Source: Corbicula japonica
Taxonomy: Eukaryota; Mollusca; Bivalvia; Venerida; Cyrenidae
DNA: 64,000 bases
NCBI GenBank assembly: GCA_038501625.1
Contig: JAZAYU010000173.1
Span: forward strand, 434,001 to 498,000
Direction of reading: 5' to 3'
Of the stretch, positions 47,363-58,487 are shown in pieces. Below the pieces are notes generated by a model. It was not told the origin of the DNA. It made no database searches and worked only from the letters and a program-made list of their open reading frames with translations. Positions within the stretch are counted from its first letter, which is position 1, and each line of letters opens with the position of its first letter. Both the position numbers and the translations under genes were made by a program.

Positions 47363-50300
47363 ATGGCAGAAGAGGTAGATGAATATGAATTGGAGAAATT
47401 ACGGGCAGAAATACAGCAAGAACGACAGATGAAGTAAAATTATGTTTGAAAAAAAAAACAAGCTATATTCCGTCATTTAAATTTAGTTAAGGATATTCAA
47501 TTTAGGACGCACCTGCTAAAATCATAAATGGCCATATAATTTAAACTATTTTTAATTTCTATATGGGCTATATACTATAATAAGACTAAAGGTAGACAAC
47601 GCCTGCTATGCATGTCCATACAATTTGCTGAGCACAGTTTTAATTCCACACAATGTGCCATCAAAACCAAAGTTTTTCACATAGATCATGTATCTTTCTT
47701 ATAGGAAATATCATTCAAAGTCTTCCTTTATATCACAATGGTCCGAAAAATCCAAAAGTTTCCTCAAAATAGCCACAAACTTCAACTTGTCAAAGTCGAC
47801 GTCCAACAATCTCACTATGAAAATTGCTTATCGCTCGTGTTTCTGGGTAAATGAACACATTTCGCGCTGATTATGATTGGCAATTGCTTAACACAAATAA
47901 GTTTCGGATAAAAGACAATCTGACAAACATATATGATAATGTACCTTCAATACACTAGTTTTTTTACACAATATCATTCACAAATCCAGTCTCGCTGCCA
48001 TTTTGTATCGGGAAGAGGGCAAAAGAAAAGCTGATCGCTGATTGGAGGATAATAAAATTTTATGTAAGTATAGATAACTAAGATAATCCGAACGTACCCC
48101 AGGGTTGGCACCAATCGACCGCCCCTAGTTAAAACCGGCGGTTTTAACCGGTTAAAACCATCCCAGTCAATACTCCCAAAGTGGTTAATAGTGGTCATTA
48201 CTTATCAATTGAATTTTTTTTCAAAATTTTCATAAAAGAAAGGAAGAAAACAAGCCATTTAACTTATTTAATATCTACTTAAGTTACTTTAGAACTAACT
48301 TCACTTGAACATGCTTTGCACTTAGAAATTGTCTTATTTTCCTCAGTAACTGAGATCATAAAATCCCCAAACAGGGTCTTTTGGCTTCATTCTGGTGGGT
48401 TTTTAGACAAAGTATGAATTCTTTTAATGTTAGTGTTTTATCAATTTTCAGCAAAGAATGATTCAGTAACTTGATTTTTTTTATTTAAAGCAAAGGCAAT
48501 TTGCACCACCAGTAGGTGTTACACTCTTGCCAACTAACACTTGTGTATGACAATGGATGGTCTGGAGATGGAGGGGTGTTGTGTCACACTTCTATTGTTT
48601 ATTGAACTTGGGAACATGTCAATTAAGATGCCTATGTGTTTATTTAAGGATTATCCAATAACCATAAAGTAGGTGTTAATACACCTGCCAGTTAACACTT
48701 GTGTTTGACAATTGATGGTCAGGAGACTGTGGGGTTGCACTTCCTTTGACCTCACAGATCTTTGCAAGTAAACATTTCATATAATGTATGTATTGTACTG
48801 AGCACTTGGGCAAAGCTTACAGAATGTTCTTTAACGAATCCATTTCATAAATTACATAAAACATAACAAACATTATATAACTTGAAACTTTTAGCATACT
48901 ACATTTATTGATTTCAGTCTGTTACTTATCATAAATGCCTATAATTATGTCATGCTGTTTATATATACCATAAAGTTTCAACGTACTTAAGAAAATGTGT
49001 CTGTAAGCATTGAATGCCCGATGCTGAATGACCATATATTTTCCAACAATACACATGAGAACTCATGCATTAAACCAATGAAAATAACACCTTTTGATTG
49101 GTACATTCAAAAGATCTTACCCAATCAAAGGAAATTAATATTCTCCACCTAATTCGCTTTGCTTAACCGGCGGAAAATACATTTCTTTTGCTTATTTTGA
49201 ACATAGGCACATACCAATTAAGAAGTTGTGTTTATTTAAGGCTTATCCAATAATAAACCATAAATGAAGTACCATTTAGGCCCTTTCAGGGGCTTTTGTA
49301 AGGGCCTAAAGGATTTTAAATGATCCTAAGAACATTTTGGACAGTTTGGTTGTGAATAAAATTGAATTGACCAGTAATGACCAGTATTGACCAGAAATGA
49401 CCACTATTGACCAGTTATGACCACTATTGACCAGTATTGACCACCGGCCCGGTCAATACTCAATTGACCGGTCAATAAGCCAACCCTGACGTACCCTGAC
49501 AGCCAATCAGTACCTTACCTGTTATTCGCCCCAAAACAGTCTTTGCAGCCTAATGTCGTGGCCGATCTCAGAAACTTTTGACATAACGCGCAGGAAAAAA
49601 ACGTGTAATGAAGGTACATTAACATATATGTTTGTCAGCTGTCTTTTAACAATTTCCTGTATAGATACGCATTTTTATGCATGTGCAACCAGTGTAGATC
49701 CAGATCAGCCGGCACATCCGTGCCGTCTGATCAGGATCTGCACTGGTCGCATTTTGGTCAGAAATAACCTAATTAATCAAAAAGCGAACAGTTTAGATCC
49801 TGATCAGACGGCACGGATGTGCCGGCTGATCTGGATCTAAACTGTTCGCCCTAGCAATAAAGGTGTATCTGTACGGGAAAGGGTTTTCTTGCATACCAGA
49901 TAAGTATTTCCGCGTGATTTACCGGGGAAAGAAAATCTTATAAAAGCCCTAGGGAAAAGATAACGTACGCGTCTTACACGAGTGACGTCACGTCTTCAAG
50001 TATCTGACGTAATTTAATCAAGTTAGTGACGTCATTTAAAAAATAAGGTTTACGTTAACGTCAATTTTTCAGCGTAAGGAAACAAAGTTTAGTTTGTATA
50101 CATTTACACAAATGTTATAAACAGTAAAAGGTATGCAAGAAAATGTATCTTGCATGGGACATTCGGTAAATATAGAAAAATCTGTCACCTCGGGTGAACT
50201 GTTTTGGCGGGAACTCGGCAGAGCCTCGTTCCCGCAAAACAGTTCCCCCTCGATGACAGATTTTTCCATCTTCACCTCACACTCATGCAAGATACTTATA

Positions 50301-53300
50301 ATCTGAATCTTATTTGTGTTGTGTAGAACATTAAAAATAGTTTGTTTCAAGTACCTGTGATATTAGCCTAGTCTCAGTGCACAGATCTGTTTTACATACT
50401 GACTTTTTATTGATGTCTTCCTTACACTTACTGGGTTATGAGTGAAGAGCAGTCATTATATGAAAGAAAAGCACACAACTAGTTGAAGATCATGATTGTA
50501 TGCAACAAGGGATTTTCTCACACATCCCAATTTAGCATTCAAAATGATGCAGAAAATTTTCTTCTGTGCCAATGACAATAATCCATTCCGCTATCTTTTG
50601 TCTTTAACAGATTCAAATAGATTTTCAAACCCCATATAACTTTAAAACAATACCATTAAAGAAGAAGAACAAATACAAATACTAGTCTTGATGTCCTTGT
50701 TTTTTTGTGTTCTTCAACTGGTAAAATAATCTGTAGATAAAAAGGAATGTTTTCTTTGTTTTTCAGTGATATTAAAGATTAAAATTCATATAAATTTAGT
50801 TTTGTAAGAAATAAAAAAAACCAACACATTTGGTGTTAAGTATCAGTAAGATTCTTTGTCATAACTGTTAGAGGTCTCAACATGTTACTCCTTATCGAAA
50901 AGAAAGCTCTTTGATGTCCGGCATGGTATTTATTTTTTTCCAAATTCTACAGATACGAATATATTATAATATTTAAGTTTCCTTAAGTTAGCGAACCATT
51001 TTAAGTCATGTTAAGATATTCGATTTACTGAATTCAGAGTGTTTATGCTAAAATCCTAATCACATCTGCTAGAATAAGTTTTAAGACAACTACTATAATT
51101 ATTCTATGATTTGATGTTTATCATATGACTGAATATTTTGATTAGGGTAACTTTAACTGGGACCATTGTATTGTGTATTTTCTTCCTACATGCGTTTTTT
51201 TTCTTGCATTGTACTTCCATTATTTTCATCAATGCTGGAGTCATATTAACCTTTTTCTCCATAAGATATGACTTTTATCCCATGGGCAACCAGTGTAGAT
51301 CCAGATCAACTGGCACATCTGTTTTCATGTGGAAAATCTATATATGAGACTTAGACCTCCTAGGTGATTTTCATTCAAGTAAGAGATAAGGACTTTTATA
51401 TGAAACAAAAAGGTGTTTAGCCTTAAGAGTAACAGGGTTGGCATGATCAACAGTTCCAGTAATTACTAAACAAACAAGAATTTATGAAAACAGGGCCCAT
51501 GATAATAAAACTGAGATTGAAGACCTGTCACAAATCTCAAACATCTGAATGGCTAAAATGGAGACAAGTCTCAAGTTCAACCAATCAGATCCTTGAGATT
51601 TGAAGCTGGTATCCAGTTTTGGTTTTATGATCTTAGACCCTATATTTATTCATGCCTACCTTATGATTATACATGTATTTCCTTAACCAGGATCCATTTA
51701 ATTGCTTCCTAAGTACTATGATATGATACTTATATTCAGGGACATGTTAGACCAGTCTGCCAGAGAACTACGCATTACAGTTGAGGAACTTGAAAAACGA
51801 TATGAAGCCATTGAAAGTGAAGGTATGTCTTAAATTCTAACATTTTCTACCTAATATTTAGAGAAGAAAAGTACATTTGATCTATTCATTGTTAATCCTT
51901 TAATCCATGGATACCCTATTTATCTGTCACTTGGGCAACCAGTCCAGATCTTGATTTGCTGGCACATCTGTTCCATCTCAGTCACTGTTCCCTTCTTGTT
52001 CAGCCATAACCTAATGAATCTCAAATTGAACTATGTGGATCCCGATCAGATGTCATGAATGTGTCTGCTGATCTGGATCTAAACATTGTGACACATGGCA
52101 TAAGGCTTGTATCCATGGCTTGAAGGGTTAAATATAATAGTTAATGACACTATCTTTTTTTAAGAAATGAACTGTATAGGGATATATAAAACTGCATGTC
52201 AACACTGAATCCATAATGCATAAATGTTTGATTCAACAGGTTAACTATTTACTCCATTATATATACAACTGTTATCACCGGGTTGAACATAAATAGATCC
52301 TGATCAGCAAGCATATCTATGCCATCTGATTATAATCTACACTTTTTGCTTTTAGATTTGTTAGGTTATATCTGATAAAGAACCAAACTGTATATCCTGA
52401 TCAGAAGGCATGGATGTGCCAGCTGATCTGGATCTCCACTGGTTGCACATGTGGTACAAATTACAACACATATTTGGAGTAAAGGGTTAACATTTGTTTT
52501 GTGCTTCAGATCTGATGTTGTCAATGTAGCTTGCTTATAATAGTTGTAAATCTTGTTGTATTAGATTAGCTGCACAAACTGGTAGTCTAAGGACATCTCA
52601 AACAGAAGACAAATTCAGTTCGATACTGTTTAAATTGATAATTTGTATACCAGAAGAACAGTTTAATTTATAGTTGCTTCTACATGTCAAATGAACTTTT
52701 TCACATTTTGTTTTTCAATATAGAAAGATTTATCTTCTCCTTTTTAAATATAAAGGAGAAACATGTGCTGGCCTTTACCAAAACTCTCAAATCTCCTGTT
52801 TAAGTGCTGTTAATCTTCTAAATGAGCCATGCTGAGCATGATTTAGATGCTACTTAATTCCAGTTTTATTAATCTAAACAGTCACTTTTTGGTAAATGCT
52901 TACTTGAAACAATCAATGTTTAGATCCCATGAAACAGTGAATTGTGACCAATCTCAGCTCACAGAAATCTGATTGGTTGAAATAGAGCTCAGTCTTAGAA
53001 CTGATCAATGGGAAGCTTGAGATCTGAGACTGGTTCCATGCTATACATTTGAGCCAGATGGAAATCCAAGCCTAGAATCTAAGCCAAGATATCAACTTGC
53101 ACTGGCCACGTAGGTAATTGAAGATAGTAAAATCATGAGAACCTTTACCTCCTATGATTGATGTCATACTTACCATACTTAAGCTCAGAAGAGTTTTTGA
53201 CTTTACAACACGTGGTCATGAAATGAAGCCCATAGATTTACAACATTAAAGTAACTTTTACAACATTAAAGTAACTATCTCAGAAAATATTTTTCCTACC

Positions 53301-56300
53301 TACTTCCACTTGCAAGGACTTTGTAGAAAATTTTTAACCGTATTAAAGACTTTGGTTCAACCCAAGGAAAAAGTTATTTATTTTTACGGTTATTTAAAAG
53401 CTATTTTGTGATCTTCATGGAGTATTACTTTTTGGCATAATGTATTCAACACTTAAGATCCAGGCTTAACTGCAAGAGGTATTTCCATGATTTCCCCATG
53501 TTTCTCCCGAACTTTCAACTCATTTTGTTGAGTTGAAATTAATGATAAACACATTCTTCCTGTTCCATTTCTAATTATTATAACCTTCATAACAGTCAAA
53601 ATATTTTGATCTGAAAATGAGATAACCTTTTACAGCTTTTAACAAAAATGGTGCTATTTCAAGTGTTTAACATATATTTCAGTGAATGAAAGAAATGTGT
53701 GCTTAAGTTGTTTTCTTACAGTACTTCAAATCCTCTATTACATGTATTGAAATGTATTTTTAACCATTTGAGTGCCTGCAACATGGAGCATAAAATATAT
53801 AATATTATCTATGTTCCATAAATCTTAAAGTTTAAATTTAATCATTGAATTGTTAAAAATAATTGCAAGAATTATATATATATAATTCTTGCAATTATTT
53901 TTAACAATTCAGTGATTAAATTTAAACTTTAAGATTTTTATTATCTTTTCTTTCTCTTATCATGGGCAAACAATTGTTTTTGGTTTCCAGTAATACAGTA
54001 TGCTTCTATGTTCTTAAATGTGTGGTGAATTTCTAAACTCAATTTTTTGACTGTATTATTTTATGTTTCAACAAGGCTTTTAATTTGTAGATTGATCGGT
54101 ACATGAAATTAATGAAAATAAATATCTCACAAATACATGTGAATTTGCAGTATTGTATATCTATTAACTTGTTATATTTCCATCTTGATGTTTTACCCTC
54201 TAATTGATAAAGCTTTCATTGTTTGTTGTTATGTTTAACATGTCTGTGTTTTCAGGTAACAGATGCCCTTAGTGTAGTACCTAACTGTCACCCCAACACT
54301 AACCCAGCCTCACCCCTTGTTTTCTACTTACTACCTTCCATTAGCATTGCTAATTTCTATCAAAAGTATCACAAAGTAATCACATGTGTCTCATTATCAT
54401 AACTGCATATTTATTATTTACAATTTTCAATTTAACTCATTTTACTATTTAAAAAATAACAACATCTTGTATCATTAGGACTATGTATTGTTGAAGCTTT
54501 AAAATATGATTTTATTTTAGATGTTTTTAAATAAAAATTAACATTTTTACCAATGACAATTTACATTTTACTATATTTGATTATTTTAACAAAAACTTGT
54601 CTAAATTAGCACTATAAAATTTTTTAAGCTTTTTAAAATAATGGTTTTGGATTAGAGTTTTTAAATAAAAGTAAAATTTTTATCAATGACAATTTAAATT
54701 TCACTTTATTTCAAACTTTTATCAACATCTTATCTAATTAAGTACCATGTAATTTTTAGGCTTTAAAAATTGTGGTTTTGGTTTAAATTAAAGAAAATTA
54801 AAATTAACATTTTTATCAATGACAATTACTTCAGATTTCTTATACAGAAAGTTTAGACTTTCAGCACACAGACATATCTTTGAGAGCATTAATTGTGTCC
54901 AGTTATCAGCTAATAGCTTAACATAAAAACCAAACCCATGATTGCAATTTTTTTAACTTTAAAAAATCTAAGAACAGAATGACGACAGTTACTATATTCC
55001 AGTCTAAAATTTGTTATAGACCGAGATGAAATAGCTAAGATTAATCAAGAGATAGATAGGGAAAGTGAGTATAGTAGATAGACATCATGATTTAATGACA
55101 TAAAACCTCTGTAAGGAACTAGTAGGTGTAGTTATACTAACATTGCTTTATATCTTGAAAGAAATCACAAATTTGAATTGATATTTACTACACTGCTTTT
55201 GTAAGAATTCAGACTAACATAGTAATGCATATTTTCAACTTCCGTCACACATTCTAGATGCAGTATCTGTTTCACTGCAAAGCATTTATTTTGTTGTCAA
55301 ATTCAACTGATTCCTTGTATGCCTCATTTGCATGTAACCCACTGCATGAACTTGTGTTTGTGACCAATGCTTTTGTAAAATGTCTACAAGTCTTCTTAAA
55401 ACTGATATACTCAACATATTACTTTGCTTAAGCCCTATGCATGATACTTTTAGTAGAATGGCAATGCTGATGGTGATGCGCTTCTATTGTTTCGTATGCA
55501 AGATCATTGTTGTTTTATATATAGTTAGCATTTTTGACGTTTTTGAAGCAATTATTGTATATGCGTTACTTATACAACAGTTAATAATAAATATTATATG
55601 AGCATGACTAATGCAACAGTTCATCACAAATTATTTATGTAAGCATGACAAATACAACAGCTCATCGCAAATATTTTTTGAGAATGCCACATGTATACAA
55701 CAGTTCAAATAAAAGCATGTATAAGCCCAGATGACCAGTACAACAGCTCATAACAAATAAAAGCATGACAAAATACAACAGCTCATCACAAGTATTATAT
55801 ATCATAAACATGACTTATGCAACAGTTAATCACAAATATTATATATAATAAGCATGACTTTTGCATCAGCTTATCACAAATATTAGCATGATAAAATAAA
55901 ATAGCTCATCACAAATATTATATCAGCATGAAAAATACAACAGTTCATCACAAGTATTATATATCATAAGCATGACTTATGCAACAGTCAATCACAAATA
56001 TTATATAAGACATAAGCATTCCAGATACAACATTTCATCACAAATATTATATATAATAAGCGTGACTTATGCAACAGCTCATTACAAATATTATATAAGC
56101 AAGACTAATTCAACAGCTCATCACAAATATTTTATAAGCATGACTAATACCATAGTTAATCACGAATATTATTTAAATCAGCAAATCTTTTGTTTTCAAA
56201 ATATTAAATATGATTTTTAATAACTCTACAAGTTTTAATGGGTTCCTGTAATTATTATAACTCTTTTTGATTCTGTAAGCTGATGTAAATTGTTTATTTT

Positions 56301-57640
56301 CCTTTAGTTTGCATTAATACCATGAATATAAGTAAGTCATTTCGTGTCTGGTTAGTGTTTTGACAGAAAAGTATTCGTTTTGTCAGAAAGTGTTTTTTCT
56401 GATAGGCATATTTTCAGTTTTATATGAAATGTGATGTGCATTTAGGCAATGAGTGGAAAACAAGGTTTGAAACCCAGGAAGAGATGAATCAGCAGCTAGA
56501 ACGACAGATCATTATGTTACAGGATAAGATAGAGGAGGCGAAACGTAATCTTAAAGATGGTAAGTGTTATACTAATATGCGGATTATAGTTAGCTTTGAT
56601 CTGTAGTGAACCAAATAACAAAAACATTCCTAAATAATACGGATATGCTGCCTTTAAATGTTTTTTTAAATTTTCTGAATGAGTTGAAGACACCTTAGGA
56701 TGTGCAAAACTTGTGAACCTACCGATATTTATTATGCTGCTGAAAGGAAATTTCTCGCAGCTTTGTGACTTTGTTCATTTGATTGTTAATTATTTTATTT
56801 CCGTTTAGTTGTTACTCGATTTTTATACTACTAGTAAATTACCACTTGAACCGCGAATTGATAATACAATTATTATGTGTTCCATTACAAAATGAATTTT
56901 GTAATAACGAACACCCGGTGGCAAGTCACCATCAGTAGCGAACTTCAAGAAGGTTTACTAATTATCATTTGCCCATGAATGCAATTTGTTACTTGCCCTG
57001 TTATTAGGAAGTTTTGCAATTAAGAAAAAGTCATAAGATAATTATGTAAATATTTAGATAGTTTAAATCTAAAGACAAATGGAGTTTATTTAATGGGTCA
57101 GCTGAAAGAATTTGAAACTTAACCTCTCTCCATTGCATTAAACGATGTTTTAAATAGTGTGGTGTTAAGTCTTCCTTTTGAAGTTCACAAAACTATTTTC
57201 AAATTTTTATCACTGCGTATTGGCTTTCACGTTCACTTGTAGTGACATATATACAAGACATTAGTAGTATTAAATAAAAAAAGTAAGCGGATCTGCAAAG
57301 AATTAATAACTTCCCTGACATATAATGTGGTAACACTATTCAGGTACCTACTATGCTGAGAAATTGTGGAGATTATTGTTCATGTGTAAGATAAAGTGTG
57401 TAATTATGCCTTTAAATTTAATTGTTTTGTCCGCGTACTGTTCTTTGCATTACTCGTACAGATTGCAGTTTTTTGACGTTAAAATTAACGTTACCTTGTT
57501 TGATTTTGAGACTTTTTTATAACAAAGTTTATGTCTGTATGTTGTTTCCTATATAACAAGAAATATAAAATCATATTCTTCAAGTTGTTTTCAATTTTCA
57601 GCCGATTTGGTACAACTGTATCAGTCAAAGAAAATTGAAG
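47363..57640 (+). CDS. ccdc169: CCDC169-like coiled-coil gene, 5' exons (3' end not identified)
   Basis: Exons with consistent phases: 47363-47433 (MAEEVDEYELEKLRAEIQQE), 51740-51822 (DMLDQSARELRITVEELEKR), 55020-55064 (DRDEIAKINQEIDRE, phase 1 at both ends), 56446-56559 (NEWKTRFETQEEMNQQLERQ, then IIMLQDKIEEAKRNLKD) and a weaker candidate 57602-57640 (ADLVQLYQSKKIE, poor donor GTTATT). The EWKTR(F/Y)ETQ...(Q/D)QLE(R/K)QI segment closely resembles vertebrate CCDC169 as I recall it, a small, mostly helical protein of unknown function, reported mainly in testis or ciliated tissue. The 45-nt exon may be alternative, since skipping it keeps the frame. A 24-nt phase-preserving candidate is at 56309-56332, unproven. 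The remaining exons are off the right edge or unrecognised. Introns are filled with fold-back repeats and a hAT element. Confidence 0.75.
48092..49496. mobile_element. Non-autonomous hAT-like element 2 with 8-bp TSD
   Basis: The element spans 48100-49488 (1,389 bp), starting CAGGGTTGGC and ending GCCAACCCTG, perfect 10-bp TIRs. Identical ACGTACCC direct repeats flank it at 48092-48099 and 49489-49496. Subterminal arrays of TTGACCAGT/ATGACCACT words (about 49366-49450) are mirrored by degenerate copies near the left end. Internal direct repeats: CTAACACTTGTGTATGACAA and TTAACACTTGTGTTTGACAA (about 160 bases apart), and a TGTTTATTTAAGG...TATCCAATAA block at about 48635 and 49227. No transposase. 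Located in intron 1 of the ccdc169-like gene. Confidence 0.9.
49648..49890. mobile_element. Fold-back element, family 2, copy 1
   Basis: TIR-like ends (TTAACAATTTCC...GTATAGATAC and GTATCTGTACGGGAAAGGGT) enclose two nested hairpins: GATCCAGATCAGCCGGCACA pairs with TGTGCCGGCTGATCTGGATC, with GTGCCGTCTGATCAGGATC and GATCCTGATCAGACGGCAC between them. This arrangement recurs at 51225, 51897 and 52240. Confidence 0.8.
49985..50050. repeat. Short repeat with CRE-like palindromes, copy 2
   Basis: GAGTGACGTCACGTCTTCAA then TCTGACGTAATTTAATCAAG then TTAGTGACGTCATTT. Shares GTCTTCAAG..(C/T)TGACGT...TGACGTCAT with 37805-37872. Confidence 0.5.
50141..50299. mobile_element. Fold-back hairpin element, about 159 bp
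   Basis: Arms of about 75 bases: GTATCTTGCATG...AAAAATCTGTCA...GAACTGTTTTGGCGGGAAC and GTTCCCGCAAAACAGTTCCC...TGACAGATTTTTCC...CATGCAAGATAC. Almost no loop. Intron 1 of the ccdc169-like gene. Confidence 0.85.
51225..51325. mobile_element. Fold-back element, family 2, truncated copy
   Basis: Contains GGCAACCAGTGTAGATCCAG then ATCAACTGGCACATCTG and then stops; only the left half is present. Confidence 0.7.
51499..51632. mobile_element. Palindromic MITE, family 1, copy 3
   Basis: ATGATAATAAAACTGAGATT on the left and TTTTGGTTTTATGATCTTAG on the right around CACAAATCTCAAACATCTG and CAGATCCTTGAGATTTGAAG arms; more diverged than copies 1 and 2. Confidence 0.7.
51897..52131. mobile_element. Fold-back element, family 2, copy 2
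   Basis: CCTTTAATCCATGGATACCC at the left mirrors GTATCCATGGCTTGAAGGGT at the right; inside are GGCAACCAGTCCAGATCTTG and GTGTCTGCTGATCTGGATCT. Intron 2 of the ccdc169-like gene. Confidence 0.75.
52240..52489. mobile_element. Fold-back element, family 2, copy 3
   Basis: TTAACTATTTACTCC at the left and GGAGTAAAGGGTTAA at the right are inverted; inside are TAGATCCTGATCAGCAAGCA and ATGTGCCAGCTGATCTGGAT. Confidence 0.75.
52925..53042. mobile_element. Palindromic MITE, family 1, copy 4 (degraded)
   Basis: AAATCTGATTGGTTGAAATA and CTTGAGATCTGAGACTGGTT with GATCCCATGAAAC at the left edge match the family 1 layout at lower identity. Confidence 0.55.
53043..53820. other. Intronic, nothing recognised
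   Basis: Intron 2 of the ccdc169-like gene; a short ACAACATTAAAGTAACT duplication near 53240-53277 is the only structure noted. Confidence 0.4.
53821..53936. repeat. 116-bp near-perfect palindrome without loop
   Basis: AATCTTAAAGTTTAAATTTA at the left end and TAAATTTAAACTTTAAGATT at the right end; the arms of about 58 bases meet in a TATATATA centre with a single visible mismatch (CATTG against CAGTG). Confidence 0.95.
54470..54830. repeat. Diverged tandem repeat, unit about 133 bp, 2.5-3 copies
   Basis: The marker ATTTTTA(C/T)CAATGACAATT occurs at about 54544, 54677 and 54810, each preceded by a GGTTTTGG/TGATTTTA...TTTAAAT block. Intronic. Confidence 0.75.
55595..56165. repeat. Irregular minisatellite, unit about 42-60 bp, about 11 copies
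   Basis: Units read AGCATGACTTATGCAACAG then TTAATCACAAATATTATAT with variable length spacers. It lies between exons 3 and 4 of the ccdc169-like gene. Confidence 0.85.
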
Positions 57641-58460
57641 GTTATTTTTACTGTCTTTGCACGTCTACTTACTACACTTTAACCAGAAGTTTATCCGTTC
57701 TTTTGTTACCGAGATGGTACTCGGGTAGTTGAAAATTGATTTCAGCTTATGAGCATCATTTTGTGGCTGTCTGTTTAGATGAGACAGTCGGTTGGCTAAG
57801 ACAGCTCAAAACAGAGTCAATAGTTTGCACAATGCATGCTATTTTCGCTGAGCATTGGTAAAGGTAAAACAGGGACACATTGGCTGTTAGATTGGCACTG
57901 GCATGTTTATTTTTCATGTTGAGTATTAACAGACTTTGAAATCGTTGATGACAAAAACTAGATTTCTTGTTGAAGTGTAGTTACTGTTGTAATTTTGTTG
58001 ACTCTTTTCTCACCTATCCATGTAATTCTCATTGTGACTTATCTATTGTTCCTATGTCTTTTAATACGTTGAAGGTCGCTTAACCAGATCATTCGTTTAT
58101 TTTACAATTAAACATCATTTGGAACATCAATTCGCCAGGTTAACTGTGTTCTTATTAATATTGTGTGTTCCCTGAATGACCAACCACTGATTCGATTCTT
58201 TTCAGACATGGAAAATGTTTTTACTTGTTGTCGATCTCTCATCATCATATACTACGTGTGTGTCCTTTTTGCGTTCTTTAATTATCTTTGTTATGTGTTT
58301 TCATGTTCTACTAATAATGATTGCATTATAAGTACTTTGGCATATGTATTTAATGATTTTTTTTCTGACAAGTTTAAGTGTATAATAAATTATCCATTTT
58401 AACTAAATATAATTAACCTTATGGAAAATTATATGGTCACCATATTTCTCTTACTATTTT
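57641..58460. other. Intronic or 3' region of ccdc169-like gene, nothing recognised
   Basis: No exon with coding character found. A frame at 58163-58402 is hydrophobic and AT-rich but has no recognisable family. Confidence 0.35.
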
Positions 58461-58487
58461 TATCCCCCGCCGATGAAATCGGGAGGG

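Noticed and set aside
58163..58402. 79-codon hydrophobic frame (possible membrane protein)
   Set aside because: AT-rich intronic sequence gives such frames by chance; no start context, homologue or splice evidence.
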